Counted from the first letter of the stretch, positions 39,906 to 49,219 are shown. The stretch: 64,000 nucleotides of DNA from JAACFF01 sp963701435 (GCA_963701435.1 CAVPAL010000006.1:186001-250000); one strand, 5' to 3'. Translations and numbers: made by a program. Notes: a model not told the origin generated them from the sequence alone.

Positions 39906-39939
39906 GCATGTTTCGGGAATGGCCATTCCCGAAACATGC
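39906..39939. terminator. Perfect 34-bp palindrome between convergent genes
   Basis: The 17-base arm starts GCATGTTTCGGG and is exactly mirrored with no loop. It lies between the ends of the GT39 gene and the oppositely oriented exonuclease gene, so a bidirectional terminator is likely. No long T-run is present. Confidence 0.65.
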
Positions 39940-39946
39940 CAATTGA

Positions 39947-40900
39947 CTATGCCATTGAGAAATTGTCAGGGCGGCGGAGTTCGGTGTTAAACATAGGGCT
40001 TGGTTTGGTTGTCCAGGCGTCGGGGCCGCCATCATTGTAGAGGTGGTCAAAAAAGCCTTGCACGCGACTATCAAGCAGGTCAATTTGATGCAGCAGCACC
40101 GCTTCAAGCGTCTTGGGTGTCACCGGCGAGCCCCATTCCAGCGTGCCGTGGTGGGAAGCAATCAGGTGCACAAGCTGTTGTAATTTATCGGCTGGAAAAT
40201 CAATTTGAGCAGCGGCCGTTTCCACCATCACGATTGCGCGCACAATATGGCCCACTAAACGGCCGTCTTCCGAATAACCAAAACTATCTGACAAGGTGTA
40301 TTCATGCGTTTTGCCCACGTCATGCAGCAAAGTCCCGCTGATTAACAAGTCTTTATTGACATAATCATAGTGATTCGCTGCCATTTCCGCCAGCGCCGCC
40401 ATGCTCAACGTGTGTTCCAGCAGTCCGCCAATATAGGCATGATGCATACCGCGCGCCGCAGGCGCATCTGCAAACACAGGTAAAAAAGCGTCTTCCAGCA
40501 AAATCGCGGTGACAAGCGACTGCCAGGGCTCCTGCAAAGCAGCGACTCGCTGGCGAAGCTCGTCCAACATCTCAGCTTGCGGACGCCGGCTGGCAGGCAA
40601 AAAATCGCTCATAGCGACATTTGCGCCCGGATTCAGATCGGTCAGGTTGATTTGCAGAGCCTCTTTGTAATGGACGGTACGGCCGGTTACCAAAACAACC
40701 AGTCCACTGCGCGCCCAACTGTCCACATAATCCGGTACATCCCAGAAAATGCCGCCTATCAGGCCGGTTTTATCCCGAAGTGTACAAAGCAGGTAAGGAC
40801 GACCGTCTTTTGTTTTGCGGCGGGCGACGTCGTGCAGCAAAAATGGTTCATTGTCTAGCTGCGTACCCGCGCTCAAATCTGTAATAAAGGTTGATTTCAC
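39947..40900 (-). CDS. YhaM-like 3'-5' exoribonuclease (OB fold plus HD domain)
   Basis: 317 residues. Residues about 15-100 form a nucleic-acid-binding OB fold (RRKTKDGRPYLLCTLRDKTG, VTGRTVHYKEALQINL). The HD domain follows with HHAYIGGLLEHTLSMA, the GTLLHDVGKTHEY metal-binding His-Asp pair, and LIASHHGTLEWGSP. This order and length match Bacillus YhaM. Transcription is opposite to the flanking genes. Confidence 0.88.
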   Translation of the reverse strand: MKSTFITDLSAGTQLDNEPFLLHDVARRKTKDGRPYLLCTLRDKTGLIGGIFWDVPDYVDSWARSGLVVLVTGRTVHYKEALQINLTDLNPGANVAMSDFLPASRRPQAEMLDELRQRVAALQEPWQSLVTAILLEDAFLPVFADAPAARGMHHAYIGGLLEHTLSMAALAEMAANHYDYVNKDLLISGTLLHDVGKTHEYTLSDSFGYSEDGRLVGHIVRAIVMVETAAAQIDFPADKLQQLVHLIASHHGTLEWGSPVTPKTLEAVLLHQIDLLDSRVQGFFDHLYNDGGPDAWTTKPSPMFNTELRRPDNFSMA

Positions 40901-41041
40901 AGCAACTCCCTTTTGATTAAATTGAATCGTTGTATAATGCCGTTGTTCATGAATGTGGCCGTAACCGCATTGAGCTTATTATACCTGTTCTTGATTTGGT
41001 TGAATCTTAAGCAACCGTTCACGAGCGGTTCTAAAAACATC

Positions 41042-41155
41042 AGGTAATTGGCAGAAAGTAATCAAAAATAAAGATCGTGGAAAATCTGCCAATTCCTCGA
41101 GGAAACCGCAGATTTCTAACTCGTCTTATTTTCAAGAATTTTCTGCGATTCACCT
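41042..41155 (-). repeat. Dispersed ~114-bp repeat, copy A (inverted orientation)
   Basis: Begins AGGTAATTGGCAG and ends in CACCTAA. It contains two stem arms: a TTGGCAG/CTGCCAA pair and a CCGCAG/CTGCG pair. Its reverse complement closely matches copy D at 50503, forming subfamily I. It lies just upstream of the UbiX gene. Confidence 0.8.
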
Positions 41156-41162
41156 AACGCCT

Positions 41163-41750
41163 ATGCAAAAAATTATTGTTGGCATTTCAGGCGCCAGCGG
41201 CGTCATTTATGGTATCCGGTTGTTAGCAGTATTGCGAGAAGTTGACAACGTCGAAACGCATCTGGTGGTAAGCAGCGCCGGCGCCATCACAATTGGCCTG
41301 GAAACTGATTACACGCTTGAGAGCGTGCAGGCTCTGGCCAATGAAACCTACCGCTTTAAAGACATTGCTGCGCGTATCTCCTCCGGCTCCTTCAAAACGG
41401 ACGGCATGGTTGTCGCTCCTTGCTCCATGAAAACCTTAGCGGGCATTGCATATTCATTTAGCGATAATTTGCTGCTGCGCGCGGCTGACGTTGTGCTTAA
41501 AGACCGGCGGCGTCTATTGCTGGTTCCGCGTGAAACGCCGCTGCATTTGGGTCATTTACGCATGATGACCCAGGTCACGGAAATGGGCGCAATTTTGGTA
41601 CCGCCAATGCCGGCATTTTACCATCGCCCGCAATCAATCCAGGACATCGTGAACCAAACGGTCAATCGTATTTTGGACATGCTCGATATTAACTTGCCGC
41701 AGGATTTGTTCACGCGCTGGCAAGGTGGGAGCGCTGGGCGTGATGCGTGA
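41163..41750 (+). CDS. ubiX: UbiX-type flavin prenyltransferase
   Basis: Attaches a prenyl group to FMN to make the cofactor of UbiD decarboxylases. The 195-residue protein shows the family blocks VGISGASGVIYGIRLL, SSGSFKTDGMVVAPCSMKTLAGIA, NLLLRAADVVLKDRRRLLLVPRETPLH and PPMPAFYHRPQSI. No UbiD gene is visible in the window. The end overlaps the start of the next gene, so the two are translationally coupled. Confidence 0.95.
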   Translation: MQKIIVGISGASGVIYGIRLLAVLREVDNVETHLVVSSAGAITIGLETDYTLESVQALANETYRFKDIAARISSGSFKTDGMVVAPCSMKTLAGIAYSFSDNLLLRAADVVLKDRRRLLLVPRETPLHLGHLRMMTQVTEMGAILVPPMPAFYHRPQSIQDIVNQTVNRILDMLDINLPQDLFTRWQGGSAGRDA

Positions 41751-42207
41751 CCCGCGCGCGTTGGCGTTGGCCTATTTACAAAACCACCAGGTGATGACGC
41801 TGGCCACGGTTGGCATTGATGGCGTTTGGGCGGCCGCCGTTTTTTATGCATCTACCCAATTTGACCTTTATTTTTTATCGGCCGGCCACACGCGCCACGC
41901 CCAAAATATGTTTACCCAGCCGCGCATCGCGGCTGCCATCCATGAAGATTACGAGGATTGGCCGGCTATTCAAGGTGTTCAATTAGAAGGCAACGTCACC
42001 TTACTTCCGGAGGCGGAACGAGAAAATGCAGTCGCATTGTATCAGGCAAAATATCCCTTTGTTGCCAAGGCCGATACCCAACTGCAAACTGCGCTGGCGC
42101 GCGTCAACTGGTACCGGCTACGGCCTGAACGATTGTATTTCATTGACAATCGAATGGGCTTGGGCCATCGGGACGAAATTGATCTGGGATTGATTCAGGC
42201 AGGTTGA
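41743..42207 (+). CDS. Pyridoxamine-5'-phosphate-oxidase-like split-barrel protein
   Basis: About 154 residues from the ATG at 41743, overlapping the ubiX stop. The sequence (HQVMTLATVGIDGVWAAAVFYAS, DLYFLSAGHTRHAQNM, PRIAAAIHEDYEDW, IQGVQLEGNVTLL) is a typical FMN-binding split barrel of the PNPOx-like group. A flavin-dependent oxidoreductase or F420/FMN-binding protein is expected. Coupling to the flavin prenyltransferase UbiX is suggestive but does not define a substrate. Confidence 0.8.
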   Translation: MRDPRALALAYLQNHQVMTLATVGIDGVWAAAVFYASTQFDLYFLSAGHTRHAQNMFTQPRIAAAIHEDYEDWPAIQGVQLEGNVTLLPEAERENAVALYQAKYPFVAKADTQLQTALARVNWYRLRPERLYFIDNRMGLGHRDEIDLGLIQAG

Positions 42208-42253
42208 GGCAAAACTTTTCTGCACAAAAATTATTGGTTTAGGCGACAAGCTG

Positions 42254-43477
42254 TCAGAGAACAATTTCAGGCGGGTTTTCAAGCGAATTGAGAATTTGCT
42301 GCAGATACTTTTTGTAGCCTGATTTAGCATATAAAGCCAGAGCCGCTTCTTCTAAGTCAAAGCGTACGGGTAAATTCAAAATGGCTTGCAGGTAGGCGCG
42401 GTCGCAAAGCAGCAGCGCTTCCTGGAATATACGCGGCCCGCTGATATTTAATTTGACCGGCGCGGCAGCCAGGGAGTCTGCTTTTTGCGTTTGAATGACA
42501 TCCGCCTGGCGCGCTGCCAGCATGGCGGCGTTAATTTGATTTTTAGAAATATCACGCCCGCTGTTACTGTACTTGTAAGCAAGTGAATCTTGCAGCTCAC
42601 GCCAGGGCGTGTTTGGATTTTGTAATAAGAGTTGGAGAATATCACGCAGCACGATCAGCCGAATACTCGCTGGAACGATACGCAAGCGTTGTTTTTTCAA
42701 GGCAGTGCGATAAACCTCGTGCAACGGCCGTTCCTCATCCTGATACGGTTTAGACACATAAATGGTGCTGCCATCTTGTTCTATCGTAACCAGCTCAGGA
42801 AACCGTTCCAAAAAACGGGTGAATCCACTTTCCGGGTAGGCGTTGTTGTCAAAGATGCCTTTGCTGATATCCATCATACGTTGGTTTAAGATGCTGGCGC
42901 GCACGCGCCGCTTTTTTTTCAGGACATCATTCAACGCGGCGCTAAGCAAATTTTCAATGTCGAGTGGTCCAATATTGGTTTGGGGAACAATATCCTCATA
43001 AAACAAATATTGGTCACACAATTCAATCAAACTGCTGCTGGTAGTATGTTTGACGCCGACTCCGATGACCCGTTTACCCCGCTTCCGCAGCGATTGTACG
43101 AGCGGCGTAAAATCTCGATCCCCACTGAGCAGGACGTATGTATCATACAGGTGGCCATCTACAAGCGTGTCCATGGCCGTCACCACAATATGCATGTCGG
43201 CCAGGTTTTTGTGGGTGCTGTTGACAGGCGTAACCGATTGCAGCGTAAAACCGGCGGTGGAAAGATCGTGCAGCAGCCCCTGATTTTGTTGGGCTGCTCC
43301 GCAGGCATAACGAAAGACGATACGGCCGTTGGTGTTTTTTTTGACGGCTTCCAGGACGATGTCAATGTCAAACGCCATATTTGCTTGTTTGGCGCCAATG
43401 GCCAGGTTGTCAAGATCGAGGAATACCGCAACGTCGTTGGTCATGAGGCTATTCAGGCGGGCCGCTGGCTCCTTCAA
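42254..43477 (-). CDS. NYN-domain protein with OST-HTH/LOTUS module
   Basis: 407 residues, or 396 if the start is the internal Met before TNDVAVFLDLDN (43444). The N-terminal NYN/LabA (DUF88) PIN-like nuclease domain shows DVAVFLDLDNLAIGAK, HIVVTAMDTLVDG and YVLLSGDRDFTPLVQSLRKRG with the expected acidic residues. Residues about 190-245 (RASILNQRMMDISKGIFDN, FTRFLERFPELVTIEQDG) match an OST-HTH/LOTUS RNA-binding module, and a second helical domain follows. Such proteins are thought to act on RNA. The stop is near a repeat-free spacer; the 5' side faces the copy B repeat. Confidence 0.82.
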   Translation of the reverse strand: MKEPAARLNSLMTNDVAVFLDLDNLAIGAKQANMAFDIDIVLEAVKKNTNGRIVFRYACGAAQQNQGLLHDLSTAGFTLQSVTPVNSTHKNLADMHIVVTAMDTLVDGHLYDTYVLLSGDRDFTPLVQSLRKRGKRVIGVGVKHTTSSSLIELCDQYLFYEDIVPQTNIGPLDIENLLSAALNDVLKKKRRVRASILNQRMMDISKGIFDNNAYPESGFTRFLERFPELVTIEQDGSTIYVSKPYQDEERPLHEVYRTALKKQRLRIVPASIRLIVLRDILQLLLQNPNTPWRELQDSLAYKYSNSGRDISKNQINAAMLAARQADVIQTQKADSLAAAPVKLNISGPRIFQEALLLCDRAYLQAILNLPVRFDLEEAALALYAKSGYKKYLQQILNSLENPPEIVL

Positions 43478-43539
43478 ACGATGTCAGATACATGGCGCAA
43501 TTCTACTGCATTCAGCGGTTATCGCAATGCCAAATTGAT

Positions 43540-43694
43540 GTTTCCCGGGAAACAGTTGTACTCAGGTAAACCGCAGAAACAATTCGGAAATCCCAAAGGA
43601 CTTGAACTGCGGTTTCCTTGAGGCATCGGCAGCGTCTGGAGCGATTCTAATTTGGAAATATTGTCGCCGATTACCTGATTGTTTCCCGGGAAAC
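43540..43694. repeat. Palindrome pair GTTTCCCGGGAAAC bracketing repeat copy B
   Basis: Identical perfect 14-bp palindromes at 43540-43553 and 43681-43694 flank the dispersed repeat copy B, with 10 and 4 bases between. Outside this pair nothing identical was noticed elsewhere in the window. Confidence 0.75.
43564..43676 (+). repeat. Dispersed ~113-bp repeat, copy B (subfamily II)
   Basis: Begins AGGTAAACCGCAG and ends GCCGATTACCT. The arms CCGCAG/CTGCGG and CGGCAG.../GTCGCCG give two hairpins. It is the same length as copy E (54237-54349) and about 88% similar by eye. Confidence 0.85.
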
Positions 43695-43723
43695 AAAACG
43701 CCGTCTTGCACTTTGCCTAATCC

Positions 43724-44668
43724 ATGTTAGCATACATGCGTTGGGTTGAACCCACCAGAAAAGTGAGCAAAATGAGTGATTTACCCCCCGTTTGTGATTA
43801 CGAAGGATCTGATTACCGGGCGCGTTTCTGGGATGGACAGGGACGTGATTACGAAGATCAGGTTGAGCGCGTGGCGCTGCGCCGTTTGATGCCTTCTACC
43901 GGCCGTACCTTAATCGAAGTAGGCGCCGGCTTTGGCCGTCTGGCTGATGAATATACGGGCTATGATCAAGTTGTGCTGTTTGATTATTCACGTTCCTTGC
44001 TGCGGGAAGCCCAAACTATGCTGGGTGACGATCCGCGCTTTCTGTTTGTGGCCGGTAATTGGTACAACATGCCCTTTGTCAACGGCTTGTTCGATACCCT
44101 GGTGCAAATTCGCACGCTGCACCATGCCGCCGATGTTCCGGCCCTGTTCGCGCAGTTATTCCGCATTGCCCGGCCGCGCGCGACCTATGTGCTGGAATTT
44201 GCCAGTAAGCGCAATATGAAAGCCATTGCGCGCTATGTCGCGCGGCGGCAAAATTGGTCGCCCTTTACGCCGGATCCTGTCGAATTTGTGGCGTTGAACT
44301 ATGATTTCCACCCTGACTGGATTCGGAACGAACTCCAAAACGCCGGTTTTTCGCCTGGACGCATGTTGACCGTGTCTCATTTTCGATTGGCGCCGGTTAA
44401 ACGACTTCTACCAACGAGTTTGCTGGTGCGAGCGGACAGCCTGGCGCAGTTGACCGGGAATTTGTGGCAGTTGTCTCCCAGTGTTTTTGTGCAAAATCGC
44501 CATCGTGGTCCTGGAGAAACGGCCGTTCCGGGTACCTTTTTTGCCTGTCCGCAATGCCAAACTCAACTGGCCGAGACCGCAGAAGGGCGTTTGGATTGTA
44601 ACGGATGTGGTTTGTGTTGGCGTGTTGAGGATGGCTTGTACGATTTCAAGGCGCCTGTTGCAGAGTAA
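43724..44668 (+). CDS. Class I SAM methyltransferase with C-terminal zinc ribbon
   Basis: 314 residues, or 298 from an in-frame ATG at 43772. Motif I is LIEVGAGFGRLADEY, with VLFDYSRSLLREAQ and FLFVAGNWYNMPFVNGLFD following in the usual order. A C-terminal Trm112-like zinc ribbon has CPQC and CNGC pairs (FACPQCQTQLAET, LDCNGCGLCW). The substrate cannot be assigned. The next gene starts 50 bases downstream in the same direction. Confidence 0.82.
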   Translation: MLAYMRWVEPTRKVSKMSDLPPVCDYEGSDYRARFWDGQGRDYEDQVERVALRRLMPSTGRTLIEVGAGFGRLADEYTGYDQVVLFDYSRSLLREAQTMLGDDPRFLFVAGNWYNMPFVNGLFDTLVQIRTLHHAADVPALFAQLFRIARPRATYVLEFASKRNMKAIARYVARRQNWSPFTPDPVEFVALNYDFHPDWIRNELQNAGFSPGRMLTVSHFRLAPVKRLLPTSLLVRADSLAQLTGNLWQLSPSVFVQNRHRGPGETAVPGTFFACPQCQTQLAETAEGRLDCNGCGLCWRVEDGLYDFKAPVAE

Positions 44669-44717
44669 AGTCGCCTCTTGTTTTTATCCGGGCGCAGGCC
44701 TGATCCGATGGTGAGCC

Positions 44718-47225
44718 ATGAGATTTCCTCCAAATTTTTCTTCAAAGTCGCGGCGCTGGCTGGTGACAGCCGCCGCTGCAGTGGCCGGAACGGCTGGCGC
44801 CGGGTATGCGCTGCGGCGTTTTGTACAGCGGGCGCTGCCTCCGCAGCATGGACATATTGTGCTCAATGGTCTGGAAGCGCCAGTTGAAATCATTCGTGAT
44901 GCCTGGGGAGCGCCCCACATTTACGCTCAATGTGAACATGATCTGTTTTTTGCTCAGGGTTTTGTACACGCACAGGATCGCCTCTTTCAGATGGAGATAA
45001 ACCGCCGCCTGGGCATGGGGCGGGTGAGCGAGATGATAGGCGCTTCAGCTCTGGCGTCTGATCGGTTTGCAAGGTATATGGGCTGGCCGCGTGTCGCCGA
45101 ATCGCAGGTCGCCGGTATGGACGCCGTTGTGGCGGATGTGACTGCGGCTTATGCCGCCGGCGTGAATGCATTTATCCAAAAAGGGCGGCTGCCGGTGGAA
45201 TTTGCCCTACTGGCGCATAAGCCTGAACCGTGGCAGTATCTCGACAGTGTGGCCTGGGGAACGGTATTGGCGTGGGGTTTGTCGGTCAATTGGGAGGCTG
45301 AATTAGATCGACTCTTGTTGGTTGAGACGCTTGGGCCTGAAAAAGCAGCTGATATGACTCCGGGTTATAACGGCCGTTATCCCACCATCCTGCCCGCAGA
45401 AGAAATTGGCGCGCGTATGGCGGCCGCCATGATACAGGCGTTTCGCGAGGCAGCGGCGCAGTTGCCTTTTAATTACGCGCCGACAGGCAAAGGTGTGGGC
45501 AGCAATAATTGGGTTGTCAGCGCCGCCCATACCGAGACCGGACGCCCAATTTTGGCCAATGATCCTCACTTGCCGCCTGTTTTTCCTGCTTTTTGGTATG
45601 AAAACCACCTTGTGGGCGGTGATTATAACGTGACCGGTTTTACCATGCCGGGCGTGCCGGGCGTGATTATTGGCCACAATGCACAGGTCGCCTGGGGACT
45701 CACTAATGCGTTTCCCGATGTGCAGGATATTTTTGTGGAGCGTTTCGATCCGGACGATGCAGCGCGCTATGAAGTAGATGGCGCGTGGCGCACGGCCGAG
45801 ATCGTCGAAGAGGTGATCGCTGTGCGCGGGCGTAAACCGGTGGTCGAGCGAGTGCGTTACACGCGTCATGGGCCTGTTTTTTCAGATATGCTGCCTGATG
45901 CTGGCTTAGATATGGCTTTGTGCTGGGCGTCGCACAACCGCACCAACCATCTGCGCGCGATTCTTGCAACCAATAAAGCGCAAGATTGGGACAGCTTCCG
46001 CGAAGGGCTGCGTTATTGGGGCTTTCCCAGTCAAAATGCGATCTATGCAGATGTCGCCGGCAATATCGCATATATGATGCCGGGGATGGTTCCGCGCCGT
46101 AAAAAGGGCGACGGAATGTTGCCTTCACCCGGCTGGACGAGTGAGTACGATTGGGTGGATTGGATTCCGTTTGAGGAGTTGCCCCAATTGGTTAATCCGC
46201 CGGAAGGTATGATTGTAACGGCTAATAACCGCGTCCACGGGTCTGATTATCCTTATTTGCTGACCAGTGAATGGATGCCCGGCTATCGCGCCGAACGCAT
46301 CTGGCAACTGCTGCGGCAGCGCGCGCCTTTAAATCTGGTGGATAACGGCCGTATCCAGTTTGATGTCGTTTCGCTTTTGGCGCGCCGTTTTATGGCGTCT
46401 GCTTTGCCGCTGATCGCCCAGGAAAAGTTGAGTAACGCTTTGCTGGCGCAGTGGATACAAAAGCTCCAGGCATGGAATGGAGATATGCAGCCGAATCAGG
46501 TCGAGCCAACATTATATTTTGGTTGGCTAGTGCACTTTACACACAGTATCCTTGTGCAGGCGGTAGGTATTGAATTAACCGAGAAGCTGCTGCCGCGCAA
46601 AACAGACCTTGATTTTTGCAACTATCCATTTCACGAGGCCGCTACTGAATTGACGCTCAATTGGCTCGAAGATGGCGCGCCGGATTGGGTAGGTGATATT
46701 CGGCCGCTGCTTTTACCGGCGCTGCAGGATACGCTGCAAGTTTTGCAGGCTGAATATGGCAGCAACGCCGCCGACTGGCGATGGGGGCGACTGCACTTTA
46801 TTGAACTGAATCACCCTATGGTGCGGATTCCTGTCTTGGGTCGTTTCTGGAAACCGCAGACGCTTGCGGTCGGCGGGGATGGCTATACTATTAACCAGGC
46901 TGATGTGACGCCGCATTTTCCGCCTGACCCGGTCAATATCGTTGCAAGCTGCCGCTTTGTCCTCGATGTGGGTGCGTGGGATAATTGTCTGGCTGCGCTG
47001 CCTGGCGGCCAATCGGGCCAGCCGGCGAGCGCCCATTTTTTGGATGGTCTGGCGGAATGGGTAGACGGCCGTTACCATCCCATGCTGTTCAGCCGTTCGA
47101 AAATAGAAACGGCCGCTGCGGGTTGGCTAATTTTAGCGCCAGCCCAGTCAGGCGCAGAGTCGCCAAATCTGGAGGAAAAAATACCTGAAAAAGGTAATAA
47201 TCAACATGACAACTTCGAAAAGTAA
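44718..47225 (+). CDS. Penicillin-acylase-family Ntn hydrolase
   Basis: 835 residues with an N-terminal membrane or signal segment (WLVTAAAAVAGTAGAGYAL). The alpha-subunit block GAPHIYAQCEHDLFFAQGFVHAQDR is followed by the GVGSNNWVV motif, whose Ser (residue about 259) would become the N-terminal nucleophile after self-cleavage, and by ILANDPHLPPVFPAFWYEN. The family hydrolyses amides: beta-lactam side chains or acyl-homoserine lactones. The actual substrate is unknown. Its end overlaps the PlsC start by 20 bases. Confidence 0.9.
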   Translation: MRFPPNFSSKSRRWLVTAAAAVAGTAGAGYALRRFVQRALPPQHGHIVLNGLEAPVEIIRDAWGAPHIYAQCEHDLFFAQGFVHAQDRLFQMEINRRLGMGRVSEMIGASALASDRFARYMGWPRVAESQVAGMDAVVADVTAAYAAGVNAFIQKGRLPVEFALLAHKPEPWQYLDSVAWGTVLAWGLSVNWEAELDRLLLVETLGPEKAADMTPGYNGRYPTILPAEEIGARMAAAMIQAFREAAAQLPFNYAPTGKGVGSNNWVVSAAHTETGRPILANDPHLPPVFPAFWYENHLVGGDYNVTGFTMPGVPGVIIGHNAQVAWGLTNAFPDVQDIFVERFDPDDAARYEVDGAWRTAEIVEEVIAVRGRKPVVERVRYTRHGPVFSDMLPDAGLDMALCWASHNRTNHLRAILATNKAQDWDSFREGLRYWGFPSQNAIYADVAGNIAYMMPGMVPRRKKGDGMLPSPGWTSEYDWVDWIPFEELPQLVNPPEGMIVTANNRVHGSDYPYLLTSEWMPGYRAERIWQLLRQRAPLNLVDNGRIQFDVVSLLARRFMASALPLIAQEKLSNALLAQWIQKLQAWNGDMQPNQVEPTLYFGWLVHFTHSILVQAVGIELTEKLLPRKTDLDFCNYPFHEAATELTLNWLEDGAPDWVGDIRPLLLPALQDTLQVLQAEYGSNAADWRWGRLHFIELNHPMVRIPVLGRFWKPQTLAVGGDGYTINQADVTPHFPPDPVNIVASCRFVLDVGAWDNCLAALPGGQSGQPASAHFLDGLAEWVDGRYHPMLFSRSKIETAAAGWLILAPAQSGAESPNLEEKIPEKGNNQHDNFEK

Positions 47226-47931
47226 TGGTTTATTCGGTAAGGAAACTTTTTTACGCCTGATCCGTTTTGTGCTGCGCTTTTTCTTGCGCGTATTTGCGCG
47301 GGTTCGTATTACCGGCTATGAACATGTGCCGGAATCCGGCGCCGCTATTGTGGCCACTAACCATCTGGGTCGGCTTGATGCCATCCTGGGCGTTATTCTT
47401 ACCGATCGCAATGATTTTATTTTGATGATTGCCGAAAAGTATCAAAAATATGCTTTCTGGCGCTGGTGGGGCCGGCGTGTTGACGCAATCTGGATTAACC
47501 GGTACGAAGCCGATCTCCACGCCTTGCGTGAGGTCATTCGGCGTTTGAAAATGGGGGAAATTCTTGGCATTGCCCCGGAAGGCACGCGCTCCACAACCGA
47601 AGCGCTGCAAGATGGTAAGCCTGGAACTGCTTACCTGGCCTCAAAAGTGAAAGTACCCATTATTCCGGTTGGGGTCGTCGGTACGGAAGATAGGGTGATT
47701 TTGTCTCGTTTGAGCCGGCTGCGGCGGCTGGATATCGATATTCACATTGGCGCGCCTTTGTATTTGCCGGCCATGGATCGTAAGGATCGTGAAGGGTATC
47801 TGGATCGCAGTACTGATGAAATTATGTGCCAGATTGCCTCATTGCTGCCGCCTTCACATCGGGGCGTTTATGCTGATAGTCCTCGTTTGCACGAAATCCT
47901 GGCAGAGAAAACGGCCGTTTCCAGTGATTAA
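47206..47931 (+). CDS. 1-acylglycerol-3-phosphate acyltransferase (PlsC family)
   Basis: 241 residues. Acyltransferase motif I is a variant, TNHLGRLDAIL, in place of the usual NHxxxxD, and motif III is the conserved PEGTRS (IAPEGTRSTTEAL). LASKVKVPIIPVGVVG is motif IV. A hydrophobic N-terminal segment suggests membrane association. Function is phosphatidic acid synthesis from lysophosphatidate. It is translationally linked to the acylase gene and followed 45 bases later by a glycosyltransferase. Confidence 0.88.
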   Translation: MTTSKSNGLFGKETFLRLIRFVLRFFLRVFARVRITGYEHVPESGAAIVATNHLGRLDAILGVILTDRNDFILMIAEKYQKYAFWRWWGRRVDAIWINRYEADLHALREVIRRLKMGEILGIAPEGTRSTTEALQDGKPGTAYLASKVKVPIIPVGVVGTEDRVILSRLSRLRRLDIDIHIGAPLYLPAMDRKDREGYLDRSTDEIMCQIASLLPPSHRGVYADSPRLHEILAEKTAVSSD

Positions 47932-47976
47932 CGGCTGTTTTTTTGTGGGGCGCGTCTTCACAAACAGACGCTAGCC

Positions 47977-49155
47977 ATGCGCATTGCGATGGTTGGCCCT
48001 TTTGGGCTGCATCCGAACAAAACAATGGCGAGCCGCGCGCTGGGATTAGCGCGCCCTCTCGTGCAGCAAGGTCACAGCGCCGCGCTCTTCATGCCGCCCT
48101 GGCAAACCCCGCAAGAAGCTGACAAATCATGGCAGGTAGATGGCGTATCCATGCGTTATATTCCTCTAAGTGGGGGGATGCCGGGGATCGCGCGGCGGCT
48201 TTTGCGTGAGACGCTGGCTTGGAAACCGGACGTTGTCCACTGCTTCAAACCCAAGGCTTACAGCGGTCTGGTTGCGTGGTGGCTGTGGCAATTGCATCGC
48301 AGCAGTGTGCGGCTGGTGATGGATACGGATGATTGGGAAGGTTGGGGTGGTTGGAACGACCTCGCGCCGTACACCGGTTTGCAAAAACGTTTTTTTGCCT
48401 GGCAGGAACAGTGGGGTATGCAGCATTGCCACACCCTGACCGTTGCCAGCCGAACTTTGCAATCAATTGCGTGGAGCCAGGGAGTTGCGCCGCAGCAGGT
48501 CTTGTATTTGCCAAACGGGCCGGGAATTCAGCTCCAACCTGGGTTTAACCCGGCGCAGTTGTCGCAGAAAAAAGATGCCTTGAAGCTGGTGGGGCGTCCG
48601 GTGCTGCTGGTGTACAGCCGGCTGTTTGAATTTAATGTAGAGCGCCTGGTTGAGATTTTGACGCGGGTGCGAACGGCCGTTCCTGACCTGGCAATTCTTT
48701 TTATTGGCGCCGGTTTGTATGCCGCTGACACCGCCGATCTGCGTCAGAAATTGCAGTCAAGTGATTTGTTGGATGCCGTGGTTGATGTGGGCTGGACAGA
48801 TGTTGATGAACTGCCGCTTCTGCTCAGTTTGTCAGATGCGGGCCTCTATTTGATGGATGATACGCTGCTCAACCGCACCAAATGTCCGGTAAAGCTGGCT
48901 GATATGGCGGCGCTGGGGCTTCCGGTTGTGGCGGAAGCAGTGGGGCAGGTTTCGGAGTATGTGATCAACGGCCGTTCCGGCTTATTGCGCCCCACTGGCG
49001 ACGTGATTGGCCTTGCTGAGGACATGATCATGCTGCTGCGAAACCCCGACCTGCGCCGTGAAATGGGCGGCGCCGCGCGTGAGCATATGCAAACTCATTT
49101 CAACTGGGAAAAGCTCACAAAACAATTAGTCACGCAGGCTTACACACTACCATAG
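47977..49155 (+). CDS. GT4-family glycosyltransferase
   Basis: 392 residues in a GT-B fold: MRIAMVGPFGLHPNKTMASR at the N-terminus, PDVVHCFKPKAYSG in the middle, and the C-terminal VDVGWTDVDELPLLLSLSDAGLYLMDD and KLADMAALGLPVVAE region with the GT4 EX7E-like segment. It transfers sugar from a nucleotide donor, probably for envelope or exopolysaccharide. It is the last gene of the methyltransferase-acylase-PlsC-GT run. A partial dispersed repeat follows directly. Confidence 0.85.
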   Translation: MRIAMVGPFGLHPNKTMASRALGLARPLVQQGHSAALFMPPWQTPQEADKSWQVDGVSMRYIPLSGGMPGIARRLLRETLAWKPDVVHCFKPKAYSGLVAWWLWQLHRSSVRLVMDTDDWEGWGGWNDLAPYTGLQKRFFAWQEQWGMQHCHTLTVASRTLQSIAWSQGVAPQQVLYLPNGPGIQLQPGFNPAQLSQKKDALKLVGRPVLLVYSRLFEFNVERLVEILTRVRTAVPDLAILFIGAGLYAADTADLRQKLQSSDLLDAVVDVGWTDVDELPLLLSLSDAGLYLMDDTLLNRTKCPVKLADMAALGLPVVAEAVGQVSEYVINGRSGLLRPTGDVIGLAEDMIMLLRNPDLRREMGGAAREHMQTHFNWEKLTKQLVTQAYTLP

Positions 49156-49157
49156 GC

Positions 49158-49219
49158 TCGACGAGGAATCTGCAACGCCTAGAGCGATTCTAATTTTGAA
49201 ATATTGTTGCCGATTACCT
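49158..49219 (+). repeat. Dispersed repeat, copy C (right half only)
   Basis: 62 bases from GACGAGGAATCTGCAACG to GCCGATTACCT match the right half of copies B and E. The left arm is missing. It sits between the ends of two convergent genes and provides the stop codon of the minus-strand gene. Confidence 0.75.
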
